Shown here: positions 18,298 through 25,575 of the stretch, piece by piece
How the letters are laid out: every line of letters begins with the position of its first letter
Position numbering within the stretch: the stretch's first letter is position 1
NCBI RefSeq assembly: GCF_035593985.1
Contig: NZ_CP141587.1
Coordinates: 1,116,001 to 1,180,000, forward strand
Origin: Sphingomonas sp. LY29
Lineage (GTDB): Bacteria; Pseudomonadota; Alphaproteobacteria; Sphingomonadales; Sphingomonadaceae
Direction: 5' to 3'
Length of the DNA stretch: 64,000 nt
The notes under the pieces: generated by a model
Database searches by the model: none
The model's input: the letters and a program-made list of their open reading frames with translations, nothing else
Told to the model about the DNA's origin: nothing
Translations under genes and position numbers: made by a program

Positions 18298-19868
18298 TGA
18301 CCGACAGCTTCGTCCGCGATCGCTTGCCGGGCGCCGAGCAGCTGCCCCATTTCGACCTGCTCGACTATCCCGACCGCCTCAACGCCGCCGCCGAATTGCA
18401 CAAGGGGGGCGAGCCCGGCGCCCTCGCGGTGGTCAACGATCACGGGCGCTGGACCTATCGAGAGTTGGAAGACTTCAGCGGCCGCATCGCGAGGCTGCTG
18501 GTCGACGAGGAAGGGCTGGTCCCCGGCAACCGCGTGCTCCTGCGCGGTCCGAACGGCTATACGATGTTCGCGGCATGGCTCGGGGTCCTTAAGGCCGGAG
18601 GAGTCGTCGTGGCGACGATGCCGCTGCTTCGACCGGGCGAGATCGCGACCGTCATCGACCGCGCGCAGATCAGCCATGCGATCGTCGACAGTCGCTTCAT
18701 CGGCGACTTCCGCGACGCGATGGAGCAGACGCGGCACGTCAAGCATCTGGTCAAATATGACGGCGACTATGGCCATGGCGCGCTCGAGGAGCGCTGCGCG
18801 AAGCTGACGCCGCTGCCTCCGGTCGACACCGCGCAGGATGACCCCGCGCTGATCGCCTTCACCAGCGGGACGACCGGCGCGCCGAAGGGCTGCGTCCATT
18901 TTCATCGCGATATCCTGAGCCCCTGCGACACGTTCGCGGCGACGCATTTGGCGATGAAGCCCGGCGATATCGTCATGACCTCGGCGCCGATCGCCTTCAC
19001 CTTTGGGTTGGGTGCAACGCTGCTGTTCCCGCTTCGAGCAGGCGCGGCCACCGCCACGATCGAACAACCCAGCCCGCCCGCGATGCTCGACGCCATCGCG
19101 AAGCACGGGGTCACGCACCTTGCCACCGCTCCGACCGCCTACAAGGCGATGCTCGGCCAGCCAACGCTCGACGCCGCGCTGGCTTCGCTCACGACCTGCG
19201 TCAGCGCCGGCGAGCACCTTCCCTCGGCGACATGGCAGGCGTGGAAGGATCGTACCGGCATCGCCATCGTCGACGGCATCGGATCGACCGAGATGATGCA
19301 CATCTTCATCGCGGCAAGCGGCGACGCGATCCAGCCCGGGGCCACCGGCCAAGCCGTCCCCGGCTACACCGCGACCATCCTCGACCCCGACGGCAACGAG
19401 CTGGCAGCCGGCGAAGGCCGCCTCGCGGTTCGCGGCCCGACCGGGTGCCGCTACCTCGATGACGAGCGGCAGGCCGATTACGTCCAGAATGGATGGAACG
19501 TCACAGGAGACACTTACGAGAAAGATGCCGACGGCTATTTCTGGTACCGTGCCCGGTCCGACGACATGATCGTCAGCTCCGGCTACAACATCGGCGCGCC
19601 AGAGGTCGAGAATGCACTCCTCGGCCACCCCGCCGTGGCCGAGTGCGCGGTGATTGGCGTCCCCTGCGTGGAGCGCGGGCAAAAGGTGAAGGCGTTCGTC
19701 GTGCTGGCCGATTTTGCCGAGCCCAGCGTGGAATTGACCGACGGACTCAAGGCTTTCGTGAAAGAGCGCATCGCCCCCTACAAATATCCGCGCGAGATCG
19801 AGTTCGTCGACTCTCTTCCCAAGACCGCGACGGGGAAGCTTCGTCGCGTGGAGCTTCGGCAGCGCTAA
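18294..19868 (+). CDS. AMP-dependent CoA ligase, benzoate/2-aminobenzoate-CoA ligase type
   Basis: Activates a carboxylate to its CoA thioester via an acyl-adenylate. The 524 residues show the P-loop FTSGTTGAPKGCVHFHRD (about 200), the motif IVDGIGSTEMMHIFIAA (about 325), the hinge YRARSDDMIVSSGYNIGAPEVE and the catalytic Lys in PKTATGKLRR near the end. SGYNIGAPEVE and STEMMHIF are typical of benzoate/2-aminobenzoate-CoA ligases. Tandem ATGs at 18294 and 18297 overlap the RidA stop. The substrate is likely an aromatic acid; 2-aminobenzoate is favoured by the RidA neighbour. Confidence 0.9.
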   Translation: MMTDSFVRDRLPGAEQLPHFDLLDYPDRLNAAAELHKGGEPGALAVVNDHGRWTYRELEDFSGRIARLLVDEEGLVPGNRVLLRGPNGYTMFAAWLGVLKAGGVVVATMPLLRPGEIATVIDRAQISHAIVDSRFIGDFRDAMEQTRHVKHLVKYDGDYGHGALEERCAKLTPLPPVDTAQDDPALIAFTSGTTGAPKGCVHFHRDILSPCDTFAATHLAMKPGDIVMTSAPIAFTFGLGATLLFPLRAGAATATIEQPSPPAMLDAIAKHGVTHLATAPTAYKAMLGQPTLDAALASLTTCVSAGEHLPSATWQAWKDRTGIAIVDGIGSTEMMHIFIAASGDAIQPGATGQAVPGYTATILDPDGNELAAGEGRLAVRGPTGCRYLDDERQADYVQNGWNVTGDTYEKDADGYFWYRARSDDMIVSSGYNIGAPEVENALLGHPAVAECAVIGVPCVERGQKVKAFVVLADFAEPSVELTDGLKAFVKERIAPYKYPREIEFVDSLPKTATGKLRRVELRQR

Positions 19869-20413
19869 CCGAAGCCGACCTTCGCCGGCGCCGCTTCCCT
19901 GAAATCCTCGCTGTCGCCGACCGGGCGGTCCTTGCCGAAGCGCCCGATGTGTTGCTGCCAATATTCCTCCGACTGGCCGTAGGAGCCGTCGGCAAGGACC
20001 CGGAGCGCCGCGCGGTCGCAGATCGTCACGCAGCCGCGCGACGTGTCGACCATGCCGTCGCTGCGCATCTGGTGGAGGACGTTGGTCGCGGTCGGCCGGT
20101 GCGCGCCGGCCATCTGTGCAAGCGTATCGTGCGTCACCATGATGCTGTCGCCCTCGATCCGGTCGTGACACATCAGCAGCCAGCGGGCGAGCCGGGCCGC
20201 GACCGAGTTCTGCTCGACGGTCAGGATGTTCGACGCCAGCTGCGTGACGAAGGCGGAACCGGACTTTCGAACCAGCACCCTCGATTCCTTCGACGCCGAC
20301 AGGATACGGTGAAAGTCCTTCGCCCTGATCCTCCAGCCGCGGAGCGTTCCCACTTGCGCGACGACCATCTTGGGGGCGGACGGAACATAGAGGAGCGCGG
20401 ACATCGGGAGCAT
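19865..20413 (-). CDS. Crp/Fnr-type regulator lacking most of the sensor domain
   Basis: A 182-residue protein. The C-terminal half is a normal Crp-type region: dimerisation helix with ERLARWLL-like VAARLARWLLMCHDRIEGD, and a winged helix-turn-helix with THDTLAQMAGAHRPTATNVLHQM and RGCVTICDRAALRVLADGSYG. The N-terminus covers only the last strands of a cNMP-binding domain (TLRGWRIRAKDFHRIL); a full member would have about 90 more residues. In-frame stop TGA lies at 20423-20425, so the ORF cannot be extended. No Shine-Dalgarno sequence precedes the ATG. It converges on the CoA ligase with a 4-base overlap of ends and may be a decayed or sensorless regulator. Confidence 0.7.
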   Translation of the reverse strand: MLPMSALLYVPSAPKMVVAQVGTLRGWRIRAKDFHRILSASKESRVLVRKSGSAFVTQLASNILTVEQNSVAARLARWLLMCHDRIEGDSIMVTHDTLAQMAGAHRPTATNVLHQMRSDGMVDTSRGCVTICDRAALRVLADGSYGQSEEYWQQHIGRFGKDRPVGDSEDFREAAPAKVGFG

Positions 20414-20452
20414 GCTGATGGTTCAACTGCATACCAACGCGGCGTTTACCGG

Positions 20453-20483
20453 TTGACGCCCAACATTGAAGGATAAGTTAATC
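20453..20483 (+). promoter_or_regulatory. Candidate promoter of the autotransporter gene
   Basis: TTGACG (20453-20458) is a good -35 element; the AT-rich TAAGTTAAT stretch (20474-20482) 15-19 bases downstream supplies a weak -10 element. It overlaps the left arm of the inverted repeat described next. Confidence 0.3.
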
Positions 20484-20497
20484 CGTTTCCTTCAATG
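20464..20497. promoter_or_regulatory. 10-bp inverted repeat upstream of the autotransporter
   Basis: Perfect arms CATTGAAGGA (20464-20473) and TCCTTCAATG (20488-20497) with a 14-base spacer. It lies between the candidate -35 element and the Shine-Dalgarno sequence GAGGAG (20497-20502). It could be an operator for a dimeric regulator or, if transcribed, a hairpin ending at the ribosome binding site. The arm symmetry is unlikely by chance in so short a gap. Confidence 0.5.
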
Positions 20498-20509
20498 AGG
20501 AGAAGCAGC

Positions 20510-20581
20510 ATGTATCGTCATCGCCAAGTAGTTTCGTCCGAAGCCGGCAACTTCTTCAACGGTATTTCGCGCGGCCGGTAG
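20510..20581 (+). other. 23-codon N-terminal segment of the autotransporter, closed by TAG
   Basis: ATG at 20510, preceded by GAGGAG at good spacing, opens 23 codons (MYRHRQVVSSEAGNFF...) ending in TAG at 20579-20581. The frame continues straight into a hydrophobic signal-peptide core (LSAIAAIASTTILSTPAQAQ; 20603-20660) and then into the long autotransporter ORF. There is no ATG, GTG or TTG in frame between the TAG and GTG at 20705. This reads either as an N-terminal segment cut off by an amber mutation or, less likely, as a short leader peptide. Confidence 0.65.
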
Positions 20582-20704
20582 GTCGGGCCCATCGGACGTC
20601 TTTCGGCCATTGCGGCCATCGCCTCGACGACTATCCTTTCAACGCCTGCCCAGGCTCAACTGCTTCCTCCCGCTCCCTCGTCCATCGTCAGTGTCTGCTC
20701 GGGC

Positions 20705-22546
20705 GTGAGCCTGCCGCGCTCGACGGTGACGGAGATCATCGACGACGTCGTTCTCGGCATCTACGCGCCGATTGAAACCAACCTGAACTCGACGCTCGGC
20801 GTGCTTCGCCTGGCGCCGCTCGGTCTGGTCGGACTTCCTACGAACCTCAGCGTCGATGTGACGACGCTGTTGGCAAATGCCGCGGCGGGTCAGCCGATCA
20901 CGCTCCAGACGATTGCAAGCGATGGCACCCTCGTCGGCCCCAGCAGCCAGTGCGATGCGGCCGCCGACAGCTTCACGCTCGACAACCCCGCCGGCATCGC
21001 CATCGGCGGCAACCGCATCACCGGTCTTGGCGCCACGGGCCAGGAAGCCGTCGCGGGTGAGATCGACTCGATCGCACTAGGCAACCGCGCGTCGACCGCT
21101 GCTACCGCACTCGGATCGATCGCGATCGGACCTGACGCGGTTGTCGGAGCGGGCGCGGTCGGATCGATCGCGTTCGGCGACGGCGCGAACGCCACTGCCG
21201 CGAACAGCGTTGCACTGGGTGCCGGATCGACCGCAACCCGCGCCAATACCATATCGGTCGGTGCGCCCGGCGGCGAACGGATCATCACGAACGTCGCTGC
21301 GGGAACGCAGGGCACCGATGCGGTGAACCTGTCGCAACTCAACGCGGTCGCGGCGGCCATTCCGGCTAATGCGGTCGAGTATGACGACGCGACGCGGACC
21401 GTCATCACGCTCGACGGTGCGGGTGGGACGCGGATCACCAACGTGCTTGCCGGCGCGGTTACCGCAACCTCGACCGACGCCGTGAATGGCTCGCAGCTGA
21501 ATGCCGTTCAGACGCAGGTCGACGGAATCCAGACGCAGGTCGCCGGCAACACCACCGCGATCACCAACCTGCAGACGCAGGTCGGCGGCAACACGACCGC
21601 GATCACCAACCTGACAGTGCAGGTCGATGCCACCAACACGGCAATCACCGACCTGTCGATCGCCATCGCCAATGGCGCCATCGGGCCGGTGCAATACAGC
21701 AATCCGGGATCCCCCACCGTGCCCAATGGCGGTGTTCCGACCAACGACGTCACACTGGTCGGCGCGGCGCCGGGTCCGGTCGGCCTCCACAACGTCGCCA
21801 ACGGTGTCATCGCCGCCGGGTCGACCGATGCAGTCAATGGCGGCCAGATTTATGGACTGGCGCTGACGGCGGTGAATGCGGTCCAGTATCAAACCGACGC
21901 CGGCGGCAACCGCACCAACACCGTCGTCCTTCAGGGCGGCAACGCGGCGGCGCCGGTGACCATCACCGGCCTGGCACCGGGCGCGCTCAATGCGACGTCG
22001 ACCGATGCGGTCAACGGGTCGCAACTGTTCGCCACAAACCAGGCGGTCGTCACCGCGCAGGGGACGGCCAACACTGCGCTCGCGCTTGGCCAGAACAGCG
22101 TCCAGTATGACAATGCGGCGCGCACCAGCGTAACGCTGGCGCCGGGCGGCGCGGTACCGGTCACGCTGCGCAACGTGGCGGCGGGCACGGCCAACACCGA
22201 CGGCGTCAACGTCGGTCAGCTGAATGCCGCCACCGGTAATGCGGTCAACATCGCCAATGCCTACACCGACTCGCGGATCGAGGCGCTCGACTTCGACCTT
22301 CGCGGCGCTCGTCGCGATGCACGGGCCGGGTCGGCGGCTGCGCTTGCGGCGGCGGGCATGCCCCAGGCAATGGACGCCGGGCGCACGATGGTGGCCGGCG
22401 GCGTCGGCACCTATCGCGGGCGCAGCGCGATGGCGATCGGCGCTTCGCACCGTACCGCGAACGGCCAGTCGATCTTCAAGGTCGGCCTGACCTACGACAG
22501 CAGCGAAAAGGTCGGAGCGAACGCCGGGGTCGGCTTCCAGTTCTGA
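20705..22546 (+). CDS. YadA-type trimeric autotransporter adhesin (5' end interrupted)
   Basis: Uninterrupted part of a type Vc autotransporter, 613 residues from GTG at 20705. Head repeats of the SIALG/SIAIG/SIAFG/SVALG kind lie at about 120-180. Neck motifs (TDAVNLSQLNA, TDAVNGSQLNA and variants) lie at about 203, 257, 373, 432 and 497. A coiled-coil stalk with repeated TQV-NTTAITNL units lies at about 270-313. The C-terminal beta-barrel anchor of about 75 residues ends in a terminal Phe (VGFQF). GTG 20705 is not the true start because the signal peptide lies upstream in the same frame behind an amber codon. Base composition and frame are otherwise intact, so any inactivation is recent. Confidence 0.85.
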   Translation: MSLPRSTVTEIIDDVVLGIYAPIETNLNSTLGVLRLAPLGLVGLPTNLSVDVTTLLANAAAGQPITLQTIASDGTLVGPSSQCDAAADSFTLDNPAGIAIGGNRITGLGATGQEAVAGEIDSIALGNRASTAATALGSIAIGPDAVVGAGAVGSIAFGDGANATAANSVALGAGSTATRANTISVGAPGGERIITNVAAGTQGTDAVNLSQLNAVAAAIPANAVEYDDATRTVITLDGAGGTRITNVLAGAVTATSTDAVNGSQLNAVQTQVDGIQTQVAGNTTAITNLQTQVGGNTTAITNLTVQVDATNTAITDLSIAIANGAIGPVQYSNPGSPTVPNGGVPTNDVTLVGAAPGPVGLHNVANGVIAAGSTDAVNGGQIYGLALTAVNAVQYQTDAGGNRTNTVVLQGGNAAAPVTITGLAPGALNATSTDAVNGSQLFATNQAVVTAQGTANTALALGQNSVQYDNAARTSVTLAPGGAVPVTLRNVAAGTANTDGVNVGQLNAATGNAVNIANAYTDSRIEALDFDLRGARRDARAGSAAALAAAGMPQAMDAGRTMVAGGVGTYRGRSAMAIGASHRTANGQSIFKVGLTYDSSEKVGANAGVGFQF

Positions 22547-22554
22547 TCCGGGGC

Positions 22555-22581
22555 ATGGGGAGGGGCAGCGCCCTTCCCCAT
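22555..22581. terminator. Hairpin between convergent genes
   Basis: A 12-bp stem with one G-T pair (ATGGGGAGGGGC at 22555-22566, GCCCTTCCCCAT at 22570-22581) and a 3-base loop, placed in the 41 bases between the convergent autotransporter and SnoaL-like genes. It lacks a T-run, so it may act as a barrier or a Rho-assisted terminator for both directions. Confidence 0.55.
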
Positions 22582-22587
22582 CGTCCG

Positions 22588-23019
22588 TCAGCGGCGCCAG
22601 AGTTGCAGGGGCCGCACCAGCGCGGGGATTTTCTCGTCGCTCTCCGGCCGCGAGAGCAGCCGCTCCATCATCCGCCACCCGCGGGTAACGGTGGATTTCT
22701 GCCACAGGTCGGTAACCCAGACTTCGCCCGACAATTGATGGTCGTCGATCGTCGCTTCAAGCTCCATCCGCGTCGCGAATACTGCCATCCCGCCCACCTT
22801 GCGGACATAGATGTCGCCGAAGCGATAGGATGAGCAGAAGATGCGCGTCCGCGCCGCTTCGATCCAGCTGTTCGAATCCAGGATCATGCTCGGCTTGGTC
22901 GCGAATACCATCCGGAAATTGCGCGAGGTGAGCGACTTCAGGGCGCGTGTGTCGCCGCCCACCCACGCCCGCATCCAGCGGTTTTCGAGCGTTTCGATGA
23001 CAGGCAGCAGGTCGGCCAT
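22588..23019 (-). CDS. SnoaL/NTF2-like (DUF4440-type) protein
   Basis: A 143-residue protein with an N-terminal helix (PVIETLENRWMRAWVGGDTRALKSLTSRNF) followed by beta strands, the layout of NTF2-like/DUF4440 domains; the phrase 'W..GD...L..L....F' is their usual signature. ATG at 23019 lies one base after the pccA stop codon (TAGCATG), so it is the last gene of the propionyl-CoA run. An in-frame start at 23064 inside pccA is unlikely. Function unknown. Confidence 0.75.
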   Translation of the reverse strand: MADLLPVIETLENRWMRAWVGGDTRALKSLTSRNFRMVFATKPSMILDSNSWIEAARTRIFCSSYRFGDIYVRKVGGMAVFATRMELEATIDDHQLSGEVWVTDLWQKSTVTRGWRMMERLLSRPESDEKIPALVRPLQLWRR

Positions 23020-23020
23020 G

Positions 23021-25018
23021 CTATTCGAACTCGACGATGACCTGGTCGACGGCAAGGCTTTCACCGACGCCTGCCGATACCGACTTCACCGTGCTCGCCT
23101 TGGTCGCGCGAAGAATATTCTCCATTTTCATCGCTTCGACCACCGCGACCGGCTGTCCGGGCTCGACCTTGTCGCCCGCCGCGACTTCCAGCCGCGTCAG
23201 CAGGCCCGGCATCGGTGCCAGCAGGAAGCGCGACAGGTCGGGCGGCACCTTTTCGATCATGTGGCGGGTGAGGTCTGCGATATGCGGCGCCATCACCGAT
23301 ACGCGATGCGCGGCACCGCGCGTGGTCAACAACCAGTCGCGACCCTTGCGCGCGACTTGCACCACGCGCTTGCGGCCGTCCATGCTGGCGACCAGCAGCG
23401 GATCGCCCGGCGCCCAGTCGCCGACGACGTCGATTTCCTCGCCATCGTCGATACTGACGAGGTTGCCTTCGTCATAGGGCGTCACCGTCGCTTCGTAATC
23501 GCGGCCCGCAATCCGGACGATTTGGGTCTCCTCGGGGAAGACCGGTTCGCCCAATTGCCCGTCGATCAGCGCGGCGCGCGTGTCGTGGGTCAACTCAACG
23601 ATCGCGGCCAGCGCGGCAAGGTCGGTCAGCAATTCGTCGTCGGCGGGCGCACCGTGGAAGCCGTCGGGATATTCCTCGGCGATGAAGCCGGTGGTCAGCG
23701 CGCCGGCGCGGAAGCGCGGATGCTGGAGAAGCGCGGACAGAAAATCGATGTTGTCCGACAGGCCGTTGATCTGGAACGCGTCGAGCGCCTCGACCTGCGC
23801 GTCGATCGCGCCTTCGCGCGTCGGCGCCCAGCTGATCAGCTTGGCGATCATGGGATCGTAGAACATGCTGACCTCGCCGCCCTCGGTCACGCCGTCGTCG
23901 ACACGAATGCGCGCATCCTCGTCGCTCGACGCTTCGGGCGGCCTGTAGGTCGTCAGGCGCCCGGTGCTGGGCAGGAAGCCGCGATAAGGGTCCTCGGCAT
24001 AGACTCGGCTTTCGATCGCCCAGCCGTTCAATTTCACATCGTCCTGACCGAACGCCAGTTTCTCGCCGGCAGCGACGCGGATCATCTGCTCGACGAGGTC
24101 CAAGCCGGTGATCTCTTCGGTGACAGGATGCTCGACCTGAAGCCGCGTGTTCATTTCCAGAAAGTAGAAGCTGCGGTCGGCGCCGACGATCAGTTCGACC
24201 GTCCCCGCCGAATAGTATCCGACCGCCGCCGCCAGCGCGACCGCCTGCTCGCCCATCGCTTTCCGCATCTCGGGCGTGACGAACGGCGACGGCGCTTCCT
24301 CGATCACCTTCTGGTGACGCCGCTGGATCGAGCATTCGCGCTCGCCGAGGTAGAGAATCGTGCCATGCTGGTCACCCAGCACCTGAATTTCGATGTGGCG
24401 CGGGTCCTCGATGAATTTCTCGATGAACACGCGGTCGTCGCCGAAGCTCGACAGGCCTTCGCGCTTGGTCGCCTCGAAGCCTTCGCGAATATCCTGCTCA
24501 CTATAGGCAAGCCGCATGCCCTTGCCGCCGCCGCCCGCCGACGCCTTCATCATCACCGGATAGCCGATGTCGGATGCGATCTTCACCGCCTCGTCGGTGT
24601 CGGCGATTTCACCCAGGTAGCCCGGCACGACCGACACGCCCGCCTGCTTGGCAAGCTTCTTCGATTCGATCTTGTCGCCCATCGCCGCGATTGCGCGGGG
24701 CGGCGGTCCGATGAAGGCGATTCCGGCGTCGGCCAGCGCCTTGGCGAAGCTCTCGCGCTCCGACAGGAAGCCATAGCCCGGATGCACGGCTTCGGCGCCG
24801 GTGGCCTTGCACGCATCGATGATCAGCTCGGCCTTGAGGTAGCTTTCCGCCGCCGGCGCGGGGCCAAGGCGAACGCTCTCGTCTGCCAGCCGCACATGCG
24901 GGGCGCGCGCGTCGGCGTCGGAATAAACCGCGACCGTCTTGATCCCCATTCTCCGCGCGGTGCGGATGACGCGGCAGGCGATTTCGCCGCGGTTGGCGAT
25001 CAGGATCTTGGAAAACAT
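23021..25018 (-). CDS. pccA: Propionyl-CoA/acyl-CoA carboxylase biotin-containing alpha subunit
   Basis: A 665-residue subunit with biotin carboxylase (about 1-450) and biotin carboxyl carrier (C-terminal 75) domains. It begins MFSKILIANRGEIACRVIRTARRMGI, carries the ATP-grasp loop KASAGGGGKGMR (about 160) and the biotin motif EAMKMEN with biotinyl Lys631. With PccB from 29351 it carboxylates propionyl-CoA to (S)-methylmalonyl-CoA. The pathway assignment rests on the neighbouring mutase and epimerase genes. Confidence 0.93.
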   Translation of the reverse strand: MFSKILIANRGEIACRVIRTARRMGIKTVAVYSDADARAPHVRLADESVRLGPAPAAESYLKAELIIDACKATGAEAVHPGYGFLSERESFAKALADAGIAFIGPPPRAIAAMGDKIESKKLAKQAGVSVVPGYLGEIADTDEAVKIASDIGYPVMMKASAGGGGKGMRLAYSEQDIREGFEATKREGLSSFGDDRVFIEKFIEDPRHIEIQVLGDQHGTILYLGERECSIQRRHQKVIEEAPSPFVTPEMRKAMGEQAVALAAAVGYYSAGTVELIVGADRSFYFLEMNTRLQVEHPVTEEITGLDLVEQMIRVAAGEKLAFGQDDVKLNGWAIESRVYAEDPYRGFLPSTGRLTTYRPPEASSDEDARIRVDDGVTEGGEVSMFYDPMIAKLISWAPTREGAIDAQVEALDAFQINGLSDNIDFLSALLQHPRFRAGALTTGFIAEEYPDGFHGAPADDELLTDLAALAAIVELTHDTRAALIDGQLGEPVFPEETQIVRIAGRDYEATVTPYDEGNLVSIDDGEEIDVVGDWAPGDPLLVASMDGRKRVVQVARKGRDWLLTTRGAAHRVSVMAPHIADLTRHMIEKVPPDLSRFLLAPMPGLLTRLEVAAGDKVEPGQPVAVVEAMKMENILRATKASTVKSVSAGVGESLAVDQVIVEFE

Positions 25019-25078
25019 GGCGGCTCCGGAAACGGACAGGCGTTTCGCCTATGCCGTTCCCGACCCGTCATTTCAATG

Positions 25079-25519
25079 TCACCATTTGGGATGGCGATGG
25101 GCGACGTGGTTTTCCGACCTTGCTACCAGCGAATCCCATTCGGCCAGCAACGCCTTGGCCTGGGCCGGACCGCCCGCCCGCTTGGCCAGCGCGTTCATCC
25201 AGCGGACCTCGTCGGGCGACGTCGCCCAGCTCATGTCACCCGGGCCGCCGCGCATCGGAAAGACGACGACCGCATCCCAAGGCCCGGTTTGCATGTGGAG
25301 GTCGATGACCCCTCCGCCGCCGAGGTCGCGATCGGCCGCCGCGAAATATTTCTCGACGATCTCCATCGCCCGTTCGCGCTTGCCGGAATGGAATTTGACC
25401 ATCTCGATCGAGTGCCAGGTGACGTCGGTCATCCGCTCGGCCTTGACCTCCTGGGCGGAAACGCTGGTTACAGGAACACACAGGGCCGCAACTGCGGCCG
25501 CCAAAGCAAATGCCTTCAT
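25079..25519 (-). CDS. Secreted protein of unknown function
   Basis: A 146-residue protein with a Sec signal peptide (about 1-22, AAAVAALCVPVTSVSAQ) and a mature domain containing WHSIEMVKFHSGKRERAMEIVEKYF, a strand-helix pattern reminiscent of dimeric alpha/beta-barrel (NIPSNAP-like) proteins. GGGGVIDLHMQTGPWDAVVVFPM is a second strand pair. A Shine-Dalgarno GGGGAG precedes the ATG. It sits between methylmalonyl-CoA mutase and pccA on the same strand; its relation to propionate metabolism is unclear. The 60 bases downstream hold a nested hairpin (AGGCG/CGCCT). Confidence 0.7.
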   Translation of the reverse strand: MKAFALAAAVAALCVPVTSVSAQEVKAERMTDVTWHSIEMVKFHSGKRERAMEIVEKYFAAADRDLGGGGVIDLHMQTGPWDAVVVFPMRGGPGDMSWATSPDEVRWMNALAKRAGGPAQAKALLAEWDSLVARSENHVAHRHPKW

Positions 25520-25575
25520 GGTGTTTCTCCCCTGTGAGAACCACCGTCATACCATTTAACTACGGTTAACTCGAA

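Noticed and set aside
18207..20432. Long minus-strand open frame of 741 codons opposite the CoA operon
   Set aside because: Arg/Asp/Gly-rich sequence with no family features, lying antisense to well-supported genes; an effect of high GC.
20705..20760. GTG at 20705 as the true start of the autotransporter
   Set aside because: It would remove the signal peptide seen in the same frame just upstream, and no ribosome site precedes it.
21077..22705. Minus-strand open frame of 542 codons opposite the autotransporter
   Set aside because: It mirrors the repeats of the autotransporter; the YadA features on the plus strand are decisive.
22841..25537. Long plus-strand open frame of 898 codons
   Set aside because: Antisense to pccA and its neighbour, with shadow-like composition; no domain recognised.
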